In this document: positions 12,270-22,179 of the stretch, piece after piece
Position numbering within the stretch: the first letter of the stretch is position 1
How the letters are laid out: every line of letters begins with the position of its first letter
Source: Fasciola hepatica
Taxonomy: Eukaryota; Platyhelminthes; Trematoda; Plagiorchiida; Fasciolidae
Direction: 5' to 3'
Length of the DNA: 64,000 nucleotides
Assembly (NCBI GenBank): GCA_948099385.1
Contig: CANUEZ040000213.1
Location: 62,001-126,000 of the forward strand
Translations under genes and position numbers: made by a program
Notes under the pieces: model-generated
What the model was told of the DNA's origin: nothing
The model's database searches: none
Seen by the model: only the letters and a program-made list of their open reading frames with translations

Positions 12270-14053
12270 TAATGTAGATCATTTGGGAAAATGAAGCTGA
12301 ATACGAAGAAGATGATTTGTTGATCGATTTTCGACAACACAAGTACAGACACATATAAACGCAGCATTAAGAAATAAGGGTTTGGATGAGATTTTTCGCC
12401 TCAATTAGAGTAGTGCAATCCTTCAGAAACCAAAGCCCGATATTCACTTAGGTAACTGCTTCACATATCGAAATGCTTCAAGCCGGAAAGCGCGTGATCA
12501 AGCAATCGATTCAAAACCCTATGGTTACTTTGGAAAAATCATTCGTTTCCAACGATTTACTTTTACACCCAATGGAAGTTCTGAAGGCTTTATAAACTGA
12601 CAAAATAAATGCTTTCCTGGTGGATGGTCATAAGTGCTGGCGTATTATTAAGGCTTATGTACTGAATGCCAGTGTACCAACCATTGAAATAGGAATAATT
12701 TTACCGGATCCGTAGGAGTTGAGAGTCGTGTAACAACTCATACAGATCAATTCAGACTGGACACTGGCGGGAATGAAGGTGATACGTACTCATTTATGCA
12801 AGTAGTATATTATTGTATCTGGGTGACGGGACAAATTCTTCCGGAAGCACACGACCGGCTTCGTGTTTACTGCTGCTCATAAGTTTTGCATTCGCGGTAC
12901 TCTCCTTTCGAATCATCCTCATAATTGAGCACTTTACATCTGAATTGTGAGGAGCGTGCATCATAGTGCTGCATAATTTCAACATATGAAGTCGTTTGAA
13001 ACGAAAAGTTGATTCAGACTCACATTAGAAGAGTTTTTCCGTATTTAAAGCTATTCCTGAATATTTTTCTTAGTATAAGAGAAACAAATCAAACTTTTCT
13101 TGCAAAGTGAAGAATAATTCAGCTCAGTTTAATTGTGAAACATTGTTACCAATGATAGTTGACTGTCTGAGCCTGTGCCTGTGACCTGATAATCTGCACT
13201 GTCTGGCTGATCAGTGAGTGCTCCACTTGTTTTAATCAAAGCTCCCTTACTATTATTTTACTAAAATGGTTGATAAATGTCCAAATGCTCCCCCTTGAGA
13301 CTCAAGAAGCCATATGTATGCATTATGATGGGGTCACTTTGACCAGTCTGACCAGAAAAAGTAGAATTTGTCCTTGCATACTGGAGTTCACCAGCCCTTT
13401 CAATTTTCCAAGTCCGGAAAATGCTCGGTTGGGACGGATTTAAAGAAATCCGTTTAGTCTGAGCTCTCAGATCTGTGTTTCACCGGATGAAAGCATTTTG
13501 TAAAAATTATTTTCGTATATTAGCGGAAAACCCTGGATGATCCAACGTCAGACGAACGGATACAAGCGAACCATCTTGACAGTGCCGAATTAAGATAAGC
13601 AACGGCAACAACCGATTTGTATAGGACGATTTATTCTCTTGTTCTTATTGAATGGAACTGAAAATCTTACAGTAATTCAAGGGTTGATGAATTTACAAAG
13701 GGGGAATTTCATTCCTGGGTTATTTCAGTTGAAACTTGTCAGATTTTCGTGGCACGTATCAGCGTTTACTTTGCAAGTGGAAATGGGAGAAGCTCGGTAC
13801 AGCTGAATTATCAAACTCTTTGGGACTCACCAGGAGTGAAACCGAACGAAAATCAAGCCCTGGATATGATTCGTATTTCCCTTGTTCCGCTTAGTCCCTC
13901 GAGGGAGACGGTGCAGAAGTCCCTCATATGAGCTGACCGCCATATAAGTGACAACCTGTTATTATTCAGGTCCGTTAACAAGTTCGCTCTATCAATATTA
14001 CCATTATTTGATTATTTCCACTAAGCACAATTAGAGAACCCAGATTGGTGAAC
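12270..14053. repeat. Tandem unit A within segment D copy 1
   Basis: This unit is followed directly by a second version at 14054-15960. Matching landmarks include the GATGAGATTTTTCGCCTC near 12389 and 14166, and the CACGTATCAGCG near 13752 and 15616. Segment copies 2 and 3 have the unit only once. No gene was recognised in it. Confidence 0.85.
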
Positions 14054-15960
14054 AAACTCGTTTGGGAAAGAGGAGCTGAATACGAAGAAGCTGATTTGTT
14101 GACCGATTTTCGACAACACACACGCAGACACACATAGATGCAGCATTCACAAAAATAAGGGTTTGGATGAGATTTTTCGCCTCAATTAGAGTATTGCAAT
14201 CCTTCAGAAACCAAAGCCCGACATTCACTTAGGTAACTGCTTCACATATCGAAATGCTTCAAGCCGGAAAGCGCGTGATCAAGCAATCGATTCAAAACCC
14301 TATGGTTACTTTGGAAAAATCATTCGTTTCCAACGATTTACTTTTACACCCAATGGAAGATCTGAAGGCTTTAGGAACTGACAAATTCATTGCTGTCCTG
14401 GTGGATGGTCATAAGTGCTGGCGTATTATTAACGCTTATGTACTGAATGCTAGTGTACCAACCATTGAAATAGGAATAATTGTACCGGATCCGTAGGAGT
14501 TGAGAGTCGTGTAACAACTCATTGAGATCAGTTCAGACCGGACACCGGTTTGATACCCAATGAAACATTTCACATTTCTGTAGCAGTGAGTGGAAACATT
14601 TTCCCGCGGGAATAAAGGTGATGCGTACTCATTTATGCAAGTAGGATATTATTGTATCTGGGCGACGGGACAAATTCTTCCGGAAGCACACGACCGGCTT
14701 CGTGTTTACTGCTGCTCATAAGTTTTGCATTCGCGGTACTCTTCTTTCGAATCATCCTCATAATTGAGCACTCTACATTAGATTGATCCTTTTAATCTCA
14801 TCTGAATTGTGAGGAGCGTGCATCACAGTGCTGTATAATTTAAACACATGAAGTCGTTTGAACCAAAAAGTTGATTCAGACTCACATTAGAAGAGTTTTT
14901 CCGCTTATAAAGCTATTCCTGAATATTTTTCATAGTATAAGAGAAACAAATCAAACTTTTATTTCAAACTGAAGAATAATCCAGCTCAGTTTATTTGTGA
15001 AACATTGTTACCAATGATAGTTGACTGTCTGAGCCTGTGCCTGTGACCTGATAATCTGCACTGTCTGGCTGATCAGTGAGTGCTCCACTTGTTTTAATCA
15101 AAACTCCCTTACTATTATTTTACTAAAATGGTTGATAAATGTCCAAATGCTCACCCTTGAGACTCAAGAAGCCATATGTATGCATTATGATGGGGTCACT
15201 TCGACCAGTCTGACCAGAAAAAGTAGAATTTGTCCTTGCATACTGGAGGTCACTAGCCGTTTCAATTTTCCAAGTCCGGAAAATGCTGGGGTGGGACGGA
15301 TTTAAAGAAATCCGTTTAGTCTGAGCTACCAGCTCTGTGTTTGACCGGAAGAAAACATTTTGCAAAAAATATTTTCGTATATTAGCGGAAAACCCTGGAT
15401 GATCCAACGTCAGACGAACGTATACAAGCGATCCATTTTGACAGTGCCGAATTAAGATAAGCAACAGCAACAACCGATTTGTATAGAACGATTTATTCTC
15501 TTGTTCTTATTGAATGAAACTGCAAATCCTACAGTAATTGAAGGGTTGATGGATTTATAAGGGGGAATTTTATTCGTGGGTTATTTCAGTTGAAACTAGT
15601 CAGATTTTCGTGGCACGTATCAGCGTTTAATCAGCGTTTACTTTGCAAGTGGAAATGGAAGAAGCTCGGTACAGCTGAATTATCAAACTCTTTGGGACTC
15701 ACGAGGAGGGAAACCGATCGAAAATCAAGCCCTGGATATGATTCGTATTTCCCTTGTTCCACTTAGACCCCCGAGGGAGACGGTGCAGAAGTCCCTCATA
15801 GGAGCTGACCGCCATATAAGTGACAACCTGTTATTATTCAGGTCCGTTACCAAGTTGGCTCTATCATTATTGTCATTAGCCGATTATTTCCACTAAACAC
15901 AATTAGAGAACCCAGATTGATGAACAAACTCGTTTACAGTGATTCAAACTCATACCATAA
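14054..15960. repeat. Tandem unit B within segment D copy 1
   Basis: Second member of the tandem pair. It has small insertions relative to unit A, for example about 26 bases near 14770 and a duplicated CAGCGTTTA near 15626. Similarity with the other segment copies stops at the CATACCATA near 15955. A 116-codon minus frame (15123-15473) lies inside. Confidence 0.8.
15123..15473 (-). other. Unassigned 116-codon reading frame, kept in copy 3
   Basis: An open frame starting MLLLLILIRHCQNG and ending LDIYQPF. The inverted copy at 45959-46309 is open over the same 116 codons with eight amino-acid differences. Unit A and segment copy 2 carry stops or deletions in the same place. No domain was recognised. 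It may be a chance open frame in a recent duplicate. Confidence 0.3.
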
Positions 15961-16092
15961 TATCACAATTTATCACCACAGGCTAGGGAATTTAACCAAT
16001 AAGGAGTGATGGAGGCTAATCGCGACAAAAACCGGAAAAAAATAACTATGATCCCGGCTTAAATCATGATCGGAGTTCAATTGTCAGCTTCC

Positions 16093-16260
16093 GGAGAGGA
16101 GCTGGGTGGTGCAGTGGTAACACACACCACTGCGAGATGGAAGGGCGCGGGTTCGAACCCTGGATGTGGCAGAGGATATGCACCATTGATGAGCTTTAAC
16201 AAGAGCATTATTCGAGTCTGGTGTTTCCGAGTACAGGTTGGTTAGATGACTGAGGTTTGC
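16093..16260 (+). repeat. tRNA-headed SINE
   Basis: An A box (TGGTGCAGTGG, 16107-16117) and a B box (GGTTCGAACCC, 16150-16160) are spaced as in a tRNA-derived RNA polymerase III promoter. The head does not fold as a convincing functional tRNA and is followed by non-tRNA sequence with a hammerhead-like core. This layout matches the known schistosome SMalpha type of short retroelement. The right end was not determined. Confidence 0.7.
16181..16223 (+). ncRNA. Degenerate hammerhead ribozyme remnant in the SINE
   Basis: Stem I pairs CACCA (16181-16185) with TGGTG (16219-16223). The core reads TTGATGA against the consensus CTGATGA. Stem II pairs GCTTT with AGAGC around an AACA loop (16193-16206). 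A GTC cleavage triplet lies at 16216-16218, directly before the second stem I strand. The essential GAAA box is replaced by ATTATT, so self-cleavage is not expected. The arrangement of all other parts makes chance unlikely. Confidence 0.55.
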
Positions 16261-16419
16261 GCGTGAAACCTGGAATCCAAAGGACAGTCAACCAAGCAGT
16301 TTTCATCTGGTCTATGGCCTGTTGTAGGGTGGAGGATGAGCCATGGAAACTTAAGAGCACACATTGTTTTAGAGCACATCAAGAAGGATTGTATAGGTGG
16401 TGGAGATTGTCCACTGCAG

Positions 16420-16515
16420 ACCATATAAAGGGGCACGAAAAGCTTCAGGAAAGATTACTATCGAATTGGACTGAGCTAAGTGCGAAAAGACCGCGACAGT
16501 GAGCGAATAATTTGT
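16420..16515 (-). pseudogene. End of a PLE GIY-YIG domain (remnant)
   Basis: The minus strand reads SSLTAVFSHLAQSNSI followed by FPEAFRAPLYG. This resembles the last part of the PLE endonuclease seen near 45470 (ITSLTGAV) and in family 1 (AFRVIYVA). It lies head-on against PLE1 copy 1. Short and frameshifted. Confidence 0.45.
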
Positions 16516-16520
16516 TCGGG

Positions 16521-17738
16521 TGTGAAAGGGAAACACATGGCTTCATTTGATTTCCAATCACTGTTTACGAATGTTCCCGGTCGGGAGGTCATACGTATCA
16601 TCTGTGACCATGTGGAGCAAAACCAACTGAAAATCCGTATACCAGTATCAGTTCTGGTTAGACAATTACTACTGTGCACAACAAACGTATCGTTCTCCTT
16701 CCTTGGTTGGGCTTACAGACAAATTGACGGTGTCCCAATGGGAACTCCATTGAGTCCCATTCTGGCACATATATTTATGGCTCATCTTGAGCAAAAGGCG
16801 CGCAAAATCCTCCAACGTTTACAACTTTACAAACGATACGTTGATCATGTTCTAGTCATCACAATAACTCTAGAAGAGACAACATGGATTATGGATGAAC
16901 TCGATCGCCTGCATCCGAATATACGATTTACGATGGAAGCAGAAGGCGAAGATACACTGCACTTCCTCGACATTAAAATGATTAGGAAGAATGATGGAAA
17001 AATCGCCAGATCTGTTTACCGAAAAGAAACTTGGACAGGCCAATGCTTGCAATTTGACAGCTTTGTGTCTGTGGACTATGAACGTGGTCTGGTCCGAACA
17101 CTATTTCAAACAGCACGACATATCTGCAAGGAAGACATGATTAACAACGAACTACGACAGCTGAAAGAATCTTTGACCAGAAACGCTTATCCCGATGCAT
17201 TTTTCGGAAAGGCACAGCAAGCCTCAAGTGATCACACAAACGAAATGTTCAGCAGAAAAACTACTAGTCACCCTTTGTCTTCCATCCAAACGTGATGACA
17301 TCAATTGCTTGCTCAAACGACCACTTGGATCAGCGCTTGCTCGAACATATTATGCAGCTGACCTCAGAATTGTTCATCGAACGATTGAGATCCCCACACC
17401 GTCGGTGAAACAACGTCCAACTCTGTACACCAAATCGAATCTGATTTACCAATTTCAGTGTAGTTTGCGGAGCAACCTACGTGGGTCGAACAGAGCGGCA
17501 GTTAGGTAACCGAGTGATTGAATATATTACGAATTGGGTAGAACGATTTGTGATGCAATCAGGGTCAGATCAAAGGCATAAATACAACGTTCGAAACCAT
17601 AAGATCCCGTCGTCGGCCGTCGGTCGTCATCTTCTGATGACGCAACATCCAGCTGACCGAAGCACTGCGTTTCGGGTCATTTACGTGGCAAAGAATACCA
17701 GGCATTTGAGGTTTGTTCAAACCATTGCCATACATTGA
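16521..17738 (+). pseudogene. PLE family 1, copy 1: RT and GIY-YIG endonuclease
   Basis: 5'-truncated Penelope-like element. The open part (to 17295) starts at VKGKHMASFDF and holds RT motif A (ASFDFQSLFTN), motif B (DGVPMGTPLSP), then YVDH at 16837-16848 where YVDD is expected, and motif LHFLDIKM. A frameshift near 17200 moves the thumb/linker into the frame 17195-17509. An extra T near 17464 shifts the endonuclease, which continues as frame 17481-17738 with GRTERQLGNRVIEYI. PLEs prime reverse transcription from ends made by their own GIY-YIG nuclease. Three defects make this copy inactive. Confidence 0.88.
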
Positions 17739-17875
17739 TGGAAACCTAACATTGTGTCAGCAGAAACAGTTCTTTGTTCATGTGTCTTTACCATGGTGAC
17801 GTAACTTGGCTATTGAAATTTTCCCTATATTCATCGAAAATTATGGTTTTACATGAACTTATATAAACAGTATGG

Positions 17876-18181
17876 TTGAGCAGTGTGCACCATGTTGAGA
17901 TGCAGCGAAATCGTCCCGGACATGAATCGTGCAATGTTGCAACTGTGGCTTTTCTTTTCAAGATTATTTCGGGAAAAGCATGCCTAAATTTCCTCAGATC
18001 TCGTCTCCCAAATTCAACCATTAGGTCTCTCGATGACCTAGTCAGATTGAGATGTAAAATTGCCACGATTCGAGTTCGTATTAATTTTCTGGAACAAAAT
18101 GTGTCCGTTGCAACAGATACCCGATTACGTTTTGCAAACGCTTACGGAGGAATAAGATCTGTGCGTCTACCAACAATTTGA
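17876..18181 (+). CDS. PLE1 N-terminal frame (101 codons), copy 2
   Basis: Basic N-terminal part of the PLE polyprotein, with RSLDDLVRLRCKIATIRVR and FLEQNVS. The same frame is open in copies 3, 4 and 5 (41460-41765, 54915-55220, 57243-57524 minus). It has no catalytic motif; a nucleic-acid binding role is inferred from charge only. It ends at a TGA, so it is separated from the RT in all copies. Confidence 0.55.
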   Translation: MSSVHHVEMQRNRPGHESCNVATVAFLFKIISGKACLNFLRSRLPNSTIRSLDDLVRLRCKIATIRVRINFLEQNVSVATDTRLRFANAYGGIRSVRLPTI

Positions 18182-18307
18182 GACGTTTGATGCGATGTCA
18201 GATTGATGATTATAAAGAAAATCTAACGACACTTCAGACCACGTGCATCGAATGATCAATAATTCTTGACGAACTGAGCCTCGTTAGCGAATCAAATTTA
18301 CCAACTT

Positions 18308-18574
18308 GTGCATGGGAAACATACGAAAATCCAAACTTTGTACATTCAACAAGCTTCACAATTCCATCGTTCACAAGTTAGCAGAACCAAATTTTCCGAA
18401 ACAACGAGAAACGTTTGTGAACAATTTGTCATCGGTTGCACGAATGAACTCCAACTACAGGCTCTTTCGTGTGGTCTACGTTTGTGCATACCACCGAGTA
18501 AAATAAACAGCATAAAGACACAGGTGCAATTCGAATATCTATTCGAACAACTACAAATAGTCAAACAAACTTGA
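18308..18574 (+). CDS. PLE1 conserved N-terminal domain (88 codons), copy 2
   Basis: The frame contains LSCGLRLCIPPSKINSI and a following VQFEYLFEQL. This matches the conserved region found upstream of the RT in Penelope-like proteins (LS.G..F..P...I....FE). Stops separate it from both neighbours. Equivalent frames: 41893-42159 (plus), 56825-57091 (minus). Confidence 0.6.
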   Translation: MHGKHTKIQTLYIQQASQFHRSQVSRTKFSETTRNVCEQFVIGCTNELQLQALSCGLRLCIPPSKINSIKTQVQFEYLFEQLQIVKQT

Positions 18575-18943
18575 AAATATGCGGAGACTTGGTTCAAAGC
18601 AAAGCTGATTGACTTGGAACGACAGTACCGGATGACATCGTCCAAACATAAGTCACTGTTCACGCCTGAGCACATTCACATCCGCCATTGAAGAGCTATC
18701 GTTGCGACTTGATTTGTTAGTTTTACGCCCAGCAAGTTTGTACTCGATGATTACTGTGATAACCCGAAAGAACTAGAACAACAGATATCGACAGAAGTAC
18801 AGTTTCTACTAGAAGGACACTTCATCGATGAAAGCACAGCTCACCATCTGAAGCCAAAAGGAACTCAAACTGCACAACTGTATGGTTCACCGAAACTACA
18901 CAAACCCGGAGTGCCACTTGGACCAATACTACTATACTACTAC

Positions 18944-19235
18944 TGTTGTAATGCAGAAAGCGTACCTTGGTCAATGGGTTGTTTATTGACATCAACGTGT
19001 TCGGACATTGACAAAACGTCACAGACGATACAAACATCCTCATTTGCCAAGTGGCTGTCCTGTTCACTTGGAAGCAGTCATCGCCCAACGGAGGAGCGGT
19101 CAGGTGGTTTGAAGATCGTCGCTTACCTCATTGCGCCTGGATTGCTGAACTTAGCTTTGTTTGTTAATCTACATTTGTCCATAGTTCTGTCTTCAGCAAT
19201 CAACTACTTAATAAGTAGTATATACACTCACAACA
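18944..19235 (-). repeat. LTR of the gag-bearing element inserted in PLE1 copy 2
   Basis: 292 bp. On the minus strand it starts TGTTGTGAGTGTATATAC and ends GCATTACAACA, giving matched TGTTGT...ACAACA ends. The tract GTCGGGGGGGAAGAG (19236-19250, minus strand) immediately precedes it, as a polypurine tract should. This is therefore the 3' LTR. It sits directly in the triplet tract of PLE1 (after TACTACTAC at 18943). Confidence 0.75.
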
Positions 19236-20832
19236 CTCTTCCCCCCCGACAAAAAAGGACGATCCAAATCCTGCAGACTGTCTTCAAGTCTTTCTCTATT
19301 CCGAGGTTCATACCTGCAACCCCGGTTCGTGGTGGTGTTGTCATCCGTCCCACAGTTCCTCCGGTGATATGCTTTTTCCGGTCCGTGATACACACCGACA
19401 CCAGCCTTGTTTCTAGATGGCAACAGTGAAGAGTGAATACTGAAAACAACACTTGACTTTTATCGCACGTCACCACGACATCGTGCCTGACTACTTCAAA
19501 GTTACTGAGCACCATGCGTTGTGTCATTCCACTATCATCCCGGATATGACTTCCAGCAGTCCCCTTCCGGAATGCATAATGTTGGACTTCATCGCCCGGC
19601 ACTTGCTCAGGTAGGGGGTAAACGTCTTCTGTTTCCACTTTGCAAGGCGCCTTAGGTTCACATTGCGCACGACATGACCCGTCGTCTCCCAATGCAATGA
19701 AAACTGCAGCAAATGACATGTCTTCGCTTCCACCATCATCCGGTTGACTTTCCGAGCAATCCCGGTTACAGTTTTCCACATTTTCATGTATATGGTTCAG
19801 TTTCCCGACATTTTGCACTTCATCAGTAGTGATTGAAGTCTCCAGCAGGAATGTATCCGGTATACTTCTTTATATGTCCTTCGGGCAAAACTCATTTTGC
19901 TCTTGAATTTCGATTTCAGTTTGAGTTTCCTCATAGCTTGCAGCTTCAGTGACTGCGATATTAGACGACAGGTCTTCGGTTTCCTCGTCACAATGTTCAT
20001 GTTCAAGGCAACCTGGGTAGCGATCTTTCGCATTCTCACGGATTTGGTTCGATTTTTCACAGTTCGCCAGCTCATCGGTAATGGTTGAATTCTCGAGGAG
20101 TGATACTTCTGGTACAACTTTTTCGATGTTCTGCTGATATTCAGGATATTCGTCCAAAACAGGTTACACATTTTCACAGCAGAAACACCCGAGTTCTTCC
20201 AACTGTCTGGCTTCCACTGTTCTGTCCTCCATGTTCAAAATTTGTGGACCGTACGCCTTCTCCACACGATCCCTGTTCCTCCATGAATCTCGGACATGGA
20301 CCGTATTGACCACAGGCACGCCAAGCATGGCCAGTTCCCGAGCCACATCCGCGAGCTGGACCAAATTCAATGAACGGCCGGCACGGGCGAGGCGTACCAT
20401 CCCACGCAGGGACTCCGGCAGACTATCCACAAATCGGTCCGCCAACAAGTCTGCCCGTGACGCCTCATCCAGCGTCGGCAACGCACGTACCAGAAGTGAG
20501 CGGAGCGCAACGGCTTGCACCAGCGGATCCGTACCAACCCCCAGCTGGGCAGCCTTGAACCGGCCCATAGCGTCTTGACGGTCGACCAGGGTGTCCGGCA
20601 ATCAGGCCGTCCTTTGCGGCGGCCCACTTCAGCTCCTTCGGGCCCCTTCGCGCCGCATTCAGCACTGCCCGCTGCCTGCCCTTGAGAAGCGCTCGAAGGG
20701 CCGTCAAATTAACCCGGTCCGACTGGATCGCCGAGAGTTACGCCAGATCCTCGAAATCCTCCAAGAAGGTCCGTATGTCGCCATTCTCAGACGGCTCCGG
20801 CCATGGTAGATCCATCCTGGCCACGGCACCAA
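19236..20832 (-). pseudogene. Gag-like gene of the inserted LTR element
   Basis: An ATG at 20815 (minus) follows a primer-binding-site-like TGGTGCCGTGG. The frame is broken by TAA at 20738-20740 and a frameshift near 20600. It then runs open at 20164-20601 with FKAAQLGVGTDPLVQ, LPESLRGMVRLARAG and LVQLADVARELAM, a helical Gag of Ty3/gypsy or BEL/Pao type; I cannot decide which. Two more frames (19870-20157, acidic; 19228-19818) lead to the polypurine tract. No protease, RT or integrase was found. The stretch 20200-20830 is strikingly GC-rich against its surroundings. The 5' LTR and about 170 bases of the host PLE are missing at the right junction. Confidence 0.65.
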
Positions 20833-20863
20833 ATGTTCTAATCCAGACAGTTTCGAAGTAGTA

Positions 20864-22150
20864 ATGCTTTTGGACCAGATCAATGTGAAAGGGAAACACA
20901 TGGCTTCATTTGATTTCCAATCACTGTTTACGAATGTTCCTGGTCGGGAGGTCATACGTATCATCTGTGACCATGTGGAGCAAAACCAACTGAAAATCCG
21001 TATACCAGTATCAGTTCTGGTTAGACAATTACTACTGTGCACAACAAACGTATCGTTCTCCTTCCTTGGTTGGGCTTACAGACAAATTGACGGTGTCCCA
21101 ATGGGAACTCCATTGAGTCCCATTCTGGCACATGTATTTATGGCTCACTTTGAGGAAAAGGCGAGCAAAATCCTCCAACGTTCACAACTTTACAAACGAT
21201 ACGTTGATCATGTTCTAGTCATCACAATAAGTCTAGAAGAGACAACATGGATTATGGATGAACTCGATCGCCTGCATCCGAATATACGATTTACGATGGA
21301 AGCAGAAGGCGAAGATACACTGCAATTCCTCGACATTAAAATGATTAGGAAGAATGATGGAAAAATCGCCAGATCTGTTTACCGAAAAGAAACTTGGACA
21401 GGCCAATGCTTGCAATTTGACAGCTTTGTGTCTGTGGACTATGAACGTGGTCTGGTCCGAACACTATTTCAAACAGCACGACATATCTGCAAGGAAGACA
21501 TGATTAACAACGAACTACGACAGCTGAAAGAATCTTTGACTAGAAACGCTTATCCCGATGCATTTATCGAAAGGCACAGCAAGCCTAAAGTGATCAGACA
21601 AACAAATTGTTCAGCAGAAAAACTACTAGTCACCCTTTGTCTTCCATCCAAACGTGATGACATCAATTGCTTGCTCAAACGACCACTTGGATCAGCGCTT
21701 GCTCGAACATATTATGCAGCTGACCTCAGAATTGTTCATCGAACGATTGAGATCCCCACACCGTCGGTGAAACAACGTCCACCTCTGTACACCAAATCGA
21801 ATCTGATTTACCAATTTCAGTGTAGTTTGCGGAGCAACCTACGTGGTTCCATCTTGCAATATATGAGACGTGCAAACGATTCATTTTTATCGATCATTCA
21901 CAACCGACCTCATTTCTCAATCAAACGACCTTATCTTATCACTCATTATATGTCGCTTCTCACTGTGGTCTATTCAGGAAGTAAGGTTTATGTTGGAAAC
22001 GTTCTGATTAGGTTTGTCGGTGCTCATGGTTTGAATTGGTATCAGTGTCGGAGAAATGTGGTACACTTTCGTTTTGGTAACATATGCTTCCCTACTCGGT
22101 TTATTTTACTGCCGCGAATCCGTAGCGGAATTCGGAGATCACAAGTCTAG
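20864..22150 (+). CDS. PLE1 reverse transcriptase and linker, copy 2 (longest open frame)
   Basis: 428 codons, the longest open frame in the window. Residues 1-330 are PLE: motif A (ASFDFQSLFTN), motif B (GVPMGTPLSP), YVDH at 21200-21211, LQFLDIKM, thumb, and the linker to YQFQCSLRSN. There the extra T shared with copy 1 spoils the GIY-YIG entry. After 21846 the frame runs into unrelated sequence, so the last 100 residues are not PLE. The ATG is an accident of the right junction with the LTR element. Inactive as an element. Confidence 0.75.
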   Translation: MLLDQINVKGKHMASFDFQSLFTNVPGREVIRIICDHVEQNQLKIRIPVSVLVRQLLLCTTNVSFSFLGWAYRQIDGVPMGTPLSPILAHVFMAHFEEKASKILQRSQLYKRYVDHVLVITISLEETTWIMDELDRLHPNIRFTMEAEGEDTLQFLDIKMIRKNDGKIARSVYRKETWTGQCLQFDSFVSVDYERGLVRTLFQTARHICKEDMINNELRQLKESLTRNAYPDAFIERHSKPKVIRQTNCSAEKLLVTLCLPSKRDDINCLLKRPLGSALARTYYAADLRIVHRTIEIPTPSVKQRPPLYTKSNLIYQFQCSLRSNLRGSILQYMRRANDSFLSIIHNRPHFSIKRPYLITHYMSLLTVVYSGSKVYVGNVLIRFVGAHGLNWYQCRRNVVHFRFGNICFPTRFILLPRIRSGIRRSQV

Positions 22151-22179
22151 TTTTGTTTGTTGACCGATTTGAGTTGAAT
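21847..22179. other. Unassigned spacer between PLE1 copy 2 and segment copy 2
   Basis: 333 bases with no recognised feature. They extend the open frame of the preceding PLE by chance. Confidence 0.4.

Larger units (their letters stand above)
17739..21846 (+). mobile_element. PLE family 1, copy 2, split by an LTR element
   Basis: It follows copy 1 head-to-tail, the usual PLE arrangement. Parts in order: non-coding leader (17739-17875), N-terminal frames (17876-18181 and 18308-18574), the start of the RT domain up to LHKPGVPLGPI (about 18590-18943), a foreign LTR element (18944-20845), then the RT palm to the start of the GIY-YIG domain (20846-21846). About 76 bases including the DKG-like box are deleted at 18730, and the same deletion occurs in copy 5. 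The 3' end is cut in the nuclease, after which unrelated sequence follows. Confidence 0.85.

Noticed and set aside
16101..16172. A functional tRNA gene
   Set aside because: Only the A and B boxes are convincing; acceptor and anticodon stems do not pair, and SINE sequence follows.
17625..17660. CTGATGA near a possible hammerhead in the PLE1 3' region
   Set aside because: The bases encode part of the conserved HLLMTQHP stretch of the endonuclease, and there is no GAAA box or matching stem I.
17888..17925. TTGAGATGCAGCGAAATCGTC in the PLE1 leader as a hammerhead core
   Set aside because: It lacks the CTGANGA order and has no pairing stems; PLE leaders elsewhere carry hammerheads, but this one does not show it.
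17788..18066. Minus-strand frames repeated in every PLE1 copy (MAILHLNLTRSSRDLM and similar)
   Set aside because: They are antisense to the conserved plus-strand N-terminal frame and recur only because the element recurs.
20231..20627. Several overlapping frames on both strands in the GC-rich block
   Set aside because: High GC lengthens chance frames; only the minus frame with gag-like helices (20164-20601) was kept.
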